Shown one piece after another: positions 27,055-34,261 of a DNA stretch of 64,000 nt (within the stretch, counting starts at the first letter, position 1; each line of letters begins with the position of its first letter). The position numbers and the translations under genes were made by a program. The DNA lies in contig OY762224.2 in the NCBI GenBank assembly GCA_963665265.2, forward strand, positions 2,170,001 through 2,234,000, read 5' to 3'. The notes under the pieces were generated by a model that had not been told where the DNA came from, searched no databases, and saw only the letters and a list, made by a program, of their open reading frames with translations. The stretch comes from CAXXHQ01 sp963665265 (lineage in GTDB: Bacteria > Planctomycetota > Planctomycetia > Pirellulales > Thermoguttaceae).

Positions 27055-27455
27055 TCAAGCGCGTTGACCCGCTGCACGAGTTGCCAAATCCAGTCGATTT
27101 CGCGGGGAAGCAAGCCGCCGGAGGCTAAATCCTCGTGCCAGCGGGGCCACGTTTGCGAATCGTCCGTCTTGAGCGTATCCCACTCGATCCGCGAAGGCTC
27201 CAAGGTCTTGAATACCAGGAAGCCGACTTTTTTGTCGTACCAGTTTTTCTCCGCCATCGCGAAGTCGGCGTTCCGATCCTCGACCGCCTGCCCCTTGACC
27301 AGTTTTGTCGGAGGCTTTGGATACGGGCAACGGTCGTAAAACTCGTCGTAACTCGCGATGGCCGCCGCTTTGAAGACGATTCGCTCGCCGCCGCGAGGGA
27401 GGACGAGAACGTCTTCGCTTTTCACTAAATTCGGGTCAATGCCGCCGATCTTCAT
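26988..27455 (-). CDS. tail assembly chaperone (G-like)
   Basis: 155 residues, placed between the major tail protein and the tape measure, the standard site for the G/GT chaperones. Helical C-terminus (IDWIWQLVQRVNALDESML, ARDAFLLGQAQAQGS). It binds tape measure during tail assembly. A fraction of ribosomes probably shift into the -1 frame near the end to make the longer GT-type product (see 26800-27054). Confidence 0.75.
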   Translation of the reverse strand: MKIGGIDPNLVKSEDVLVLPRGGERIVFKAAAIASYDEFYDRCPYPKPPTKLVKGQAVEDRNADFAMAEKNWYDKKVGFLVFKTLEPSRIEWDTLKTDDSQTWPRWHEDLASGGLLPREIDWIWQLVQRVNALDESMLQQARDAFLLGQAQAQGS

Positions 27456-27478
27456 ATCGCCCTCGGTCTAAGAGAAGG

Positions 27479-27498
27479 CGGCGGCCCGCAGGCCGCCG
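27479..27498 (-). terminator. GC-rich hairpin after the major tail protein gene
   Basis: CGGCGGCC and GGCCGCCG form an 8-bp perfect stem with a CGCA loop, 23 nt after the major tail stop. On the minus strand it is followed by CCTTCTCTT, a poor U-tract. It probably reduces read-through or protects the 3' end of an abundant mRNA rather than ending transcription fully. Confidence 0.5.
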
Positions 27499-27520
27499 TC
27501 AAAGATGCCCGCCCAATCGA

Positions 27521-28252
27521 TTACGCGCGGGTGTAAACAGGTTCGGTCACGTTGCACTTGCCGCTGCAAGTGACTTTCGACTCCTTTAAGTCGAACTTTA
27601 GCGATTCGACGCGAAAATTCTCCAAAAGGATTTCGTCGATTTCCGCCGTTCCGCAAGGCGGAATATGCTTAATCAAGACGTTGACCGCATACGGCTCGCA
27701 AAGATCGGCGGAAGTCGTCACCCACATCGAAGCGGCGCCCCGTTGCTTCAGCGCGTCGCGCGGCGAAATCGTCTCGTCCGTGCCGGTGGTGGCGTGTTCA
27801 AAATCAAAATCGAGATCGACTTGCAGCGGCTCCTCGTCCCCTTTTTTGACGTAATCGAGCTTGCCGCGATTCTTGCGGTACTCGTAGTTGTTTTTCTCCT
27901 CGAAAGAGCCGTTCCCCTCGCCGAGCTTCAGCTCGACTTGCTGCGGAAGGAAGGCGACGGCGTCCCCGCTTAGCGGAACTTGCGCCGCCGGAATCACGGG
28001 CAAGAACGTCACGGGAACGTTGCCCGCGACGGCCGCCCCGACGGTTTGAATGGCGTAAATCTGCGCATTCGCTCCAATCTTGAATCGCACCCCTTTTTGC
28101 AGCAAATTCGTCCCTGCGGCGGTGCGCACCAACACGTCGCTCAACGAGAGAGACGAATCGCCGGCGGCGGGAGTCGCCGTCTGAACCTTGGCGGAACCGC
28201 TCGTCCCGTCCAGGATATACATATCCGCGTTCTTCAAATCAAAAAGCGCCAT
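27521..28252 (-). CDS. major tail tube protein
   Basis: 243 residues, beta-rich, starting MALFDLKNADMYILDG. The middle (VELKLGEGNGSFEEKNNYE) and DPLQVDLDF-like segment (PLQVDLDFDFEHA) match the alternating strand-loop layout of phage tube proteins. Two C-terminal cysteines lie in KVTCSGKCNVTE. Position between tail completion genes and chaperone, and the hairpin just after the stop, support an abundant tube subunit. Confidence 0.8.
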   Translation of the reverse strand: MALFDLKNADMYILDGTSGSAKVQTATPAAGDSSLSLSDVLVRTAAGTNLLQKGVRFKIGANAQIYAIQTVGAAVAGNVPVTFLPVIPAAQVPLSGDAVAFLPQQVELKLGEGNGSFEEKNNYEYRKNRGKLDYVKKGDEEPLQVDLDFDFEHATTGTDETISPRDALKQRGAASMWVTTSADLCEPYAVNVLIKHIPPCGTAEIDEILLENFRVESLKFDLKESKVTCSGKCNVTEPVYTRA

Positions 28253-28264
28253 GAGAACAAGCCC

Positions 28265-28678
28265 CTATATTGTCATTGCGTAACGCCCGTCGAGCATCAC
28301 GTACTCAAGCTTGTCCGTAAGATTGGGGCGCCCAAGGGAGATCACCTTCAAGTCGCCGTCAAGCCGCAAGCAGCCCAGCAGCGTGCCGTCATCCCTGTAG
28401 ACGGGGAGAGGCTTTAGCATCGCCTCTCGAATTTGCCCCACGAACTTCGGCTTGTCGTACCGATTGCCTTCGAGCGAGAATTTACAAATCACATTGACGT
28501 CAACCCGCACGCGCCCGCCGCCATGCACGGGACGTTGGTGCGGGCCGACGATTCGCACTTCGGCGTAATTAACGTCATCTTCGCCCGGGGCGTCCAAACC
28601 CGCGACGAATGCGGTCACGGCCAAACTTTTGAAATACTTGGAGAGCGACGAAAAGAACCAGAGGTCCAGAAGCTCCAT
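28265..28678 (-). CDS. tail terminator/completion-like protein, 137 aa
   Basis: Placed directly before the tube protein, where gpU-type tail terminators lie. The RVDVNVICKFSLEG and LRLDGDLKVISLG strands separated by helices suit that alpha/beta fold. The assignment rests mainly on order. It starts at the stop of the preceding gene. Confidence 0.55.
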   Translation of the reverse strand: MELLDLWFFSSLSKYFKSLAVTAFVAGLDAPGEDDVNYAEVRIVGPHQRPVHGGGRVRVDVNVICKFSLEGNRYDKPKFVGQIREAMLKPLPVYRDDGTLLGCLRLDGDLKVISLGRPNLTDKLEYVMLDGRYAMTI

Positions 28679-29085
28679 CAGGTTGCCTCCGCAAGAATCC
28701 GGTAAAGGAAGTCGTCCTCGGCGACGAATTCTTTCACCTCGTATTTCACCCCGGAATAGACGATCGCGTCCCGCAAACGAATTGCCGGCACGTCCCGTTT
28801 GTCAATCAAGAAAAGCTTGGTCTTTTGCGTGAAACGACCGCCCTTGTCGAACAGCGCCGCGGCGCCGGAAGTCTTCGTCCACTCGGCTTTTCGCCACGTC
28901 GCCGGATCGGCGGCGATTGCGCGCCGTACCGGCGTCGTGACGACTATTTCCGTAACCTCGCCCGTATCGAGATTCACCGAGGAACTTGACGCTTGGCGAA
29001 GTTCAAGAGGAACGCCGTGGCGTCGCATCGTCATGTAGAGACAGAGACGGGCGGCGCGGCGGGCATTTAATTCGGAGGGATACAT
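28678..29085 (-). CDS. head-tail joining-like protein, 135 aa
   Basis: N-terminal helix (ELNARRAARLCLYMTMRRHG) followed by strands including TKLFLIDKRDVP and GVKYEVKEFVAEDD. Proteins with this helix-then-barrel layout at this site are usually head closure or adaptor proteins. It is coupled by TAATG to the membrane protein upstream. Confidence 0.55.
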   Translation of the reverse strand: MYPSELNARRAARLCLYMTMRRHGVPLELRQASSSSVNLDTGEVTEIVVTTPVRRAIAADPATWRKAEWTKTSGAAALFDKGGRFTQKTKLFLIDKRDVPAIRLRDAIVYSGVKYEVKEFVAEDDFLYRILAEAT

Positions 29086-29357
29086 TAGGGAGCCGCCGGA
29101 AAATTACAGGAACCGAGAACTTGTCGAACCGTGAGGGCCGTTTCAAGACGCTCCATGACCGCCGTGTTGCGGGCGATCACGTCGCTGGCCTCCTTGATGA
29201 GCGGAAACACCAATTCGTCCTGGCGTTGCTCCAGGTCGCAGATGCGTTTGTTCAACCGCTCCTCCCGCTTCCAATCGCGGACGGCGAAGAACACGAAGAC
29301 CAAAGCCGGCGGCCCCAGTTCCCTCGCGATCCAAATTATGGCGTCCAGGTATTCCAT
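29085..29357 (-). CDS. small membrane protein with coiled coil, 90 aa
   Basis: ATG at 29355-29357. One membrane helix (WIARELGPPALVFVFFAV), then a basic junction (DWKREERLNKR) and a coiled coil (DLEQRQDELVFPLIKEASDV). Such proteins occur in virion operons of several siphoviruses and are sometimes called holin-like. No holin evidence is present here. The start lies 14 nt downstream of the coat terminator stem on the minus strand. Confidence 0.6.
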   Translation of the reverse strand: MEYLDAIIWIARELGPPALVFVFFAVRDWKREERLNKRICDLEQRQDELVFPLIKEASDVIARNTAVMERLETALTVRQVLGSCNFPAAP

Positions 29358-29370
29358 CGCTTCGCGTCCT

Positions 29371-29399
29371 AAAAGAAGCCCCGGTCCGAAGGCCGGGGC
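29371..29399 (-). terminator. rho-independent terminator after the coat gene
   Basis: A 9-bp stem (GCCCCGG plus a G-U and a C-G pair, 29378-29399) with a UUCG tetraloop on the minus strand, followed by TTCTTTT. It lies 20 nt after the coat stop, so it probably limits expression of the downstream tail genes relative to coat. Confidence 0.82.
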
Positions 29400-29418
29400 G
29401 TTTTCGAGAAAGAACGAA

Positions 29419-30816
29419 CTAGCCGAGCAGAACGCCTGCCAAGTCTTCGTCAAGCACCTTGACGCCGCCCAACACGTCCACGTTGACGATCGTTCCGCCG
29501 GCATGGATGTCGTATTGGAACGTCACGCGGAGAGCGATTCCGTTGCCGCTCATCACGGCCGAAGTCGCGCCGTCATTGGCCGGAACCAGCGGACGAGTGA
29601 CGAAAGCGATCGCGTCTTGGTAAAGCGGGACGTTGTAGGCGCCGCCGGGGCCGGGGAACGCGAAGGAGTCGTCGGCCAAACCGACTTCCAACGGACGATC
29701 GAGAAGAACCTTTTGCTCGCCGGCGGCGTCGCCCGCCGAAGACTCGATGATCGTATAGACCTGACGCGAGGTTCCGGTTCCGAAAGCGATGAACTGCCCG
29801 GTCGCCGGGGCGGAGGTCCAGCCGTCAATGACGATTTCCTCGTCGTGGTCGGCCTCGTAAACCCCTTTGACCGTGGCATGTTTGTACACCGTAATCGCGG
29901 CGGACGCGGCGGTGCCGTACTTGTTCGGCTCGTTCAAACTAACCGCCGTGGTATCCCCGGCCGTCGTCACGGCGGCGGTGATAAACGTCGGCTGGTCGTT
30001 TCCGGAGACCACGGCGTACTCGCCCGCGACGGCGGCGTACCCCGTGACGGAAACCGCTTGCGAACCCGAGGCCCCGTCGTCGGCCGCGTTCGTGACGGTT
30101 CCCTTGGCGACGTCGCGCCCGGCGGTTTCCGCCGAGGGGACGTTTTGCGCCAAATACGTCTGAAAGCCGAGGATGTAGCCCAGAAGACCTTTCGTGACGG
30201 CCGCCCCGCTGTCGCCGCGCTTCGAGGCGTCGGTGAAATCGTCGCAGGCCAACAAAGCGCTTTCGCTCTGGGAACTGAGCAACAGGCTGCGTCCTTCAAA
30301 CGGAACGTTGTTGTCGTTCAATTTCTGCCGCGCTTCGATGATGAACTTCTTGGCGTTGGCGGAGGTCAAGTTGTTCAAGCGACCGGCGCGATTGCCGAGC
30401 AACTTGTGCGCCTGTCCCAGAATAGCGCGGTCGATGCCGCGCGCGATCGTCGTTACGGCCGGAGTGAGATACCGCGCAAACAAGTCCGCCTGCGCCTTCG
30501 CCCGCTCGCCGTCTTTGATGACGAACGCCACGCTGAACCGTTGGTCGAGCTTGACGGGAATTTTCGTGGATTTCGCGTCTTGAAGTTTCAGCCCGCTGGA
30601 ATCGTTCGTGCGGGTGACTTTGAACGACTGCGGCTTGGACGTGTTGACCACGTCGCCGAAATCCGCGATCTCCATCGAAAAATCACGGTTGACCAAATTG
30701 GCCACGACCATGTTTTCGGAAAGCAACGCCAACGCCTCCAACGCCCACTGCTCGGGAATCAAGGCGGTATTGTCGTTCGCATAACACACAAATTCGCAAT
30801 TAACGTAGTCACGCAT
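29419..30816 (-). CDS. major coat protein, P22 gp5-like
   Basis: 465 residues. The N-terminus (LIPEQWALEALALLSENMV, then FGDVVNTSKPQSF) and RFSVAFVIKDGERAKAQ are the N-arm and early HK97-fold pattern of the P22 coat family. A large Ala/Gly/Thr-rich insertion near 220-320 corresponds to the I-domain position. The upstream scaffold gene and the terminator just downstream fit a highly expressed coat. Confidence 0.82.
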   Translation of the reverse strand: MRDYVNCEFVCYANDNTALIPEQWALEALALLSENMVVANLVNRDFSMEIADFGDVVNTSKPQSFKVTRTNDSSGLKLQDAKSTKIPVKLDQRFSVAFVIKDGERAKAQADLFARYLTPAVTTIARGIDRAILGQAHKLLGNRAGRLNNLTSANAKKFIIEARQKLNDNNVPFEGRSLLLSSQSESALLACDDFTDASKRGDSGAAVTKGLLGYILGFQTYLAQNVPSAETAGRDVAKGTVTNAADDGASGSQAVSVTGYAAVAGEYAVVSGNDQPTFITAAVTTAGDTTAVSLNEPNKYGTAASAAITVYKHATVKGVYEADHDEEIVIDGWTSAPATGQFIAFGTGTSRQVYTIIESSAGDAAGEQKVLLDRPLEVGLADDSFAFPGPGGAYNVPLYQDAIAFVTRPLVPANDGATSAVMSGNGIALRVTFQYDIHAGGTIVNVDVLGGVKVLDEDLAGVLLG

Positions 30817-30850
30817 AGAGAGATGCCCCTAAATACTGCTGCCCAGAGAA

Positions 30851-31690
30851 TTACTTTTTGCGGAGTCCGAGAGCTTCCGGGTTCTTCTTTCGGATGTCCA
30901 TGTACTGCTCAGGGGTCATGGTCTTGTAGTCGATTTTGCCGCCCGCCCCCTGAGCCGGATTGCCGCCGACTCCGTGCACGACGTTCGATCTGAAAAGATT
31001 GCCCCACTCGGAGGTTTTTTCCTTCATCCGAGCGATCGCTTCCGTCGGAGTGAGCAACGACTTGATGGGTTGCCCTTTTTCGTCCACGTCGTCCAGGTCG
31101 ATCACGGTCTGGAAAACGCCGGTCGGCTTGCCGTTCGCGTCAACTTCCTCCCGCATCCGCGCGAGAGGCATTAGCAACGAAACGACTTGACGAGGATTAA
31201 ACGCCTCCGGCGCCGCCGCCTCCAAGATGTCGCGAGCCGTCATTTCCTTGACGTATCGCTGTTGGAGAATTTCTTTCTCCGTCTTCAGCGTCTCGATCTC
31301 CTTGGTGAGGGAATCTTGAAGCTGCTTTTTTTCGCGTTGCAACGCTTGCTCCTTGGTCATCGACGCGCGTTTCACGTCGTCGAGGACTTCGGCGAGCTTC
31401 GTTCGCTCTTGCTCGGTCATCGAATTGCTGTTCGACAACTCTTGCAAACGCGACTCCATGCTCTTCAACTGACTCTGAAACTTCGCCTTCTCCTTCGCCA
31501 TTTCGGCGTTGAACTTGGACTGAGGAACGGTCGGCTCGCCCGCTCCGGCGTCTCCGCCGGCCGCGCCGTTCGTCGCTCCGACGTCTCCCCCCGCCGCCCC
31601 TCCGGCATCGCCCGCCCCGTCGCCGCCGACGTTCGCGTTGTCGTAGCAGATGAACTCGGACCACGGCTCGTTCGACAAATAGACTCGCAT
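30851..31690 (-). CDS. capsid scaffolding protein
   Basis: 279 residues. Gly/Ala-rich N-terminus, then long coiled coil from about 55 to 150 (FNAEMAKEKAKFQSQLKSM, EQALQREKKQLQDSL) and a basic C-terminus ending PEALGLRKK, as in scaffolds that bind coat by a charged tail. The ATG at 31688-31690 has AGGGG 7 nt upstream; an earlier in-frame ATG lacks such a site. Confidence 0.82.
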   Translation of the reverse strand: MRVYLSNEPWSEFICYDNANVGGDGAGDAGGAAGGDVGATNGAAGGDAGAGEPTVPQSKFNAEMAKEKAKFQSQLKSMESRLQELSNSNSMTEQERTKLAEVLDDVKRASMTKEQALQREKKQLQDSLTKEIETLKTEKEILQQRYVKEMTARDILEAAAPEAFNPRQVVSLLMPLARMREEVDANGKPTGVFQTVIDLDDVDEKGQPIKSLLTPTEAIARMKEKTSEWGNLFRSNVVHGVGGNPAQGAGGKIDYKTMTPEQYMDIRKKNPEALGLRKK

Positions 31691-31737
31691 GCAAACACCC
31701 CTGCCCAGCATGAAGAAGCCGCCAAGACGCTGGTATT

Positions 31738-31833
31738 CGAGGCGGAGGCCCGGCTTTTGAGAAATTCGCGGCGACTCCGGTTATCGCGGCGAAGGCCCGG
31801 CATTGAAAGAAGATGCGACGCCGCCGGTTATCG
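31738..31833. repeat. 47-bp imperfect tandem repeat
   Basis: Two 49-bp copies offset by 47 bp share about 35 of 49 bases, including GAGGCCCGGC/AAGGCCCGGC and CCGGTTATCG. It lies in the 155-bp gap between connector and scaffold genes. I see no gene in the gap. It could be an RNA leader or a protein-binding site. Confidence 0.5.
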
Positions 31834-31845
31834 TCGCCGATTCGA

Positions 31846-32301
31846 TTAAGAACGCACGAGGCGGACCTTGTTCCCGCCGCGAAGCAGCGGACGCAGAAGG
31901 GCCCAGGCTTCCGGAGAGGGAATCATGTTGATGACATGTTCAATAGGTCCGCACGAACGATCGTACATTGTTTTGATAGTCGCGGTCGTCTCGGAAGAAA
32001 TTGCCAACGACTCCAACTCAAGCTCGGGAATCTTCCCGTCGAGCAATTCCGCCGCGATTAAATAGGCGGCTTTGCGAACTTGCTCGGGGACTTCCGCCTC
32101 TCCGCCGCGCGGAAACTCTAAGATTTGGCTTTCGCTCGTCTTTCTTCCGACAAAATCCAGCCCGTCGATCAAGCATCGGGCCGCGAAAAGCGCTTTCGCT
32201 TTTGCGCCGGAGTCGGCGTCGATCCAAACGTCCGCGTGAAGCCGAGCCGCAAAGAATTGATCCCCCTCATCGACCGTGCCGTAATAGGAGGTGTCGATCA
32301 T
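31846..32301 (-). CDS. head-tail connector / DnaT-like phage protein
   Basis: 151 residues. YGTVDEGDQFFAARLHADVW, then AKALFAARCLIDGLDFVG and VRKAAYLIAAELLDG is a pattern found in phage proteins annotated as DnaT-like or head-tail connectors. The site between portal and scaffold supports a connector. The ATG overlaps the portal stop as ATGA, which fixes the start; the frame upstream is a shadow. Confidence 0.72.
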   Translation of the reverse strand: MIDTSYYGTVDEGDQFFAARLHADVWIDADSGAKAKALFAARCLIDGLDFVGRKTSESQILEFPRGGEAEVPEQVRKAAYLIAAELLDGKIPELELESLAISSETTATIKTMYDRSCGPIEHVINMIPSPEAWALLRPLLRGGNKVRLVRS

Positions 32302-33986
32302 TTGCCCGCGCCCCTGACCTTTGGTTGCGTCGAGTCCGCAAGGGTCGTATCTTGCGACTTCGCCTTTTCGTCGATCGCGGCGTTCGAGTCGGCCGACAAG
32401 TCGCCGACTCCCCGCGCCCCGGCCCCGCCGCCGGGCGTTTGCGCCAAAGCGATCCGCTTCACCCGCTCGGCGTGATCCTCGCGCGCTTGCAGATATTCGT
32501 CCTCCGGCAGCCCGAGAACCGCGATCCCCGCCAATTGGTCGCCCATGTAACCTTCCTGGTGGGCGGCGTTGATTACTTCCGGATCGCTGGTCGTGAACTT
32601 GGCGTCCTCGATCTCCTGCAAAATCTGCTTGAGCTTGTCCGGTTTGACCTTTCCGGCGAGAAGCGTGGAGACGTTGGTTTTCCAAACTTCCTTCCGGGCG
32701 GACGTACTCGGCACGCCTTTCATCAAATCCGTGAACTCTTTCGCCTCGGCGAGCCGTTCGGCGTCCGACTTCAAACTGTATTTCGTCGGGTACTGAATTA
32801 ACGAAATCGCGCGTAATTCAGGCGCTTGGTTTTCATACGCGGCCCAATACTTCGCGATCTTGCGGTCGGCCGTTTGGAGTTGAAGCCCGAGATAGGATAA
32901 CCCGGCGTTCAATCCTTGATTGTCGATCTGTTTCGACTCCGCCGAGACGCGGCCGAGATTCTCGACCGCCAAATGAACCAACTTGCGAATCGCCCCCTCC
33001 AGTCGATCCTGCACGGAGAGCGAGGCGTTCAGCGGCTCGGACGACGGATTGATGAAGCCCGGCGGATTCGCCTTCAGATCGTAAAGCACGCCGTTCTTCG
33101 AGCCGACCTCGTTTTCGTCCTCCTCGTCGGACTTTTTTAGATGCGAACCGCCGTGCTTCTGCAAATCGCGTTGTTCGACGTAGAAAGGGAAGTTGCTTTG
33201 CAGGCAAAAATCAATGTCGCTTGAACCTAAATTCAAAAGAGCGATCTGATGATTGGCGACGTCTTCGATAATGCTCGGAATGTCGAGCAGGACAAACGGG
33301 ATTTCGCGCAGTTTTAATTGAACGGGCGGAGCTTCGGCGACCCCTTCTCGGTTAAACATCTGCGTCGTGACCCAGCCCTCGTCATCGAGCCAGACCTTAC
33401 GGTATCTCTCCTCCGCCGCCGTGGGCAACCCGGTCATGCCGTCGCACTGCAAAATCGTCTCGCGCAAATAGACCGCCTTGAACTCGCTTTCGCTCTCCGC
33501 AGGGTTATACGCCCAGTTCAGAATGTCTTCGCAACGATAGCGATAGACATACGGGCTGCCGGGGCGAGTCGCCAGCGTAGCCGGCTGACTCGCCGGCGCG
33601 TCCACGTAGACGCCGACGCGCCCCATGACCATCAACTCGGTCAGCGCGTCCATGCCGAGGAAGATTTTCATGCTTTTCCCGCGTCGGTCAACGCCTGAAC
33701 CGAGGCCGTCGCAAGCGTTCATATACGACATACTGCCGTCGCGACGAATAACGTCATCGAGCCGGTCGTAGATGCTATTGCGAATCTCGTCGATCGCGGC
33801 GGCGGCATACGTCGGAATCGGAGTGATCTCTTTCCGGCGCTTGAACTCCTCGTCCGTTTCGCGGTGCGAAAACTTTTTCAAGTAGCGGTTCAGAAAGGCG
33901 TCGCCCCCTTCGTAAGTCAGTCGCCACTTTTCATAGTCGGTGATGTTTTTGGCGTAAAACGGATGCCAGCTTGTCGTGATGCTCAT
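32298..33986 (-). CDS. portal protein
   Basis: 562 residues. It has the gp4/portal-like order: an N-terminal helical wing (WRLTYEGGDAFLNRYLKKF), a DALTELMVMGRVGVYVDAP segment typical of portals, a stem region and a C-terminal helix-rich part (AERLAEAKEFTDLMKG). The tail is charged and disordered. The ATG at 33984-33986 gives ATGA coupling with the upstream gene. Encoded next to fibre and terminase genes. Confidence 0.85.
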   Translation of the reverse strand: MSITTSWHPFYAKNITDYEKWRLTYEGGDAFLNRYLKKFSHRETDEEFKRRKEITPIPTYAAAAIDEIRNSIYDRLDDVIRRDGSMSYMNACDGLGSGVDRRGKSMKIFLGMDALTELMVMGRVGVYVDAPASQPATLATRPGSPYVYRYRCEDILNWAYNPAESESEFKAVYLRETILQCDGMTGLPTAAEERYRKVWLDDEGWVTTQMFNREGVAEAPPVQLKLREIPFVLLDIPSIIEDVANHQIALLNLGSSDIDFCLQSNFPFYVEQRDLQKHGGSHLKKSDEEDENEVGSKNGVLYDLKANPPGFINPSSEPLNASLSVQDRLEGAIRKLVHLAVENLGRVSAESKQIDNQGLNAGLSYLGLQLQTADRKIAKYWAAYENQAPELRAISLIQYPTKYSLKSDAERLAEAKEFTDLMKGVPSTSARKEVWKTNVSTLLAGKVKPDKLKQILQEIEDAKFTTSDPEVINAAHQEGYMGDQLAGIAVLGLPEDEYLQAREDHAERVKRIALAQTPGGGAGARGVGDLSADSNAAIDEKAKSQDTTLADSTQPKVRGAGK

Positions 33987-34261
33987 TTGGGATATCTTGC
34001 CTTGACTGCCGAAATCGCATCTTGCCAATTCGTCGTGCCGTTGACGCGATCGTGATAGATCATGTCGAGTTGATCGCCGATCGTCGGATAAGCCGCCGCA
34101 CGCCGTTGAGCGTAAGTCGGCTCAGGCTCGGCGTAAGGCTCGGGCACGTTCCCGGCCGCGACCCACGCAAGATATTCGCGGTAGTCGGCGTTACGTTCGT
34201 CGGCCGGAATTGTCGAACCGTCTTTAAGCAGCGAGCCGTCTTTGAGAAGTTTGTAACTCAT
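33983..34261 (-). CDS. tail-fibre-associated small protein, 92 aa
   Basis: Begins with two LLKDGS repeats, then DYREYLAWVAAGNVPEP and YAQRRAAAYPTIGDQLDMIY, the latter a well-known phrase in small proteins encoded next to tail fibres (XkdW-like). It is often found fused to, or placed after, the receptor fibre. ATGA coupling joins it to the portal. Confidence 0.75.
   Translation of the reverse strand: MSYKLLKDGSLLKDGSTIPADERNADYREYLAWVAAGNVPEPYAEPEPTYAQRRAAAYPTIGDQLDMIYHDRVNGTTNWQDAISAVKARYPK

Noticed and set aside
26855..27058. alternative frame through the chaperone junction
   Set aside because: Composition of shadow type (Ser/Pro/Arg); the adjacent -1 frame is clearly coding.
29131..30993. 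620-codon plus-strand frame
   Set aside because: Lies entirely antisense to coat, membrane protein and connector genes. It has shadow-type composition (excess Arg, Val, Gly) and no start signal.
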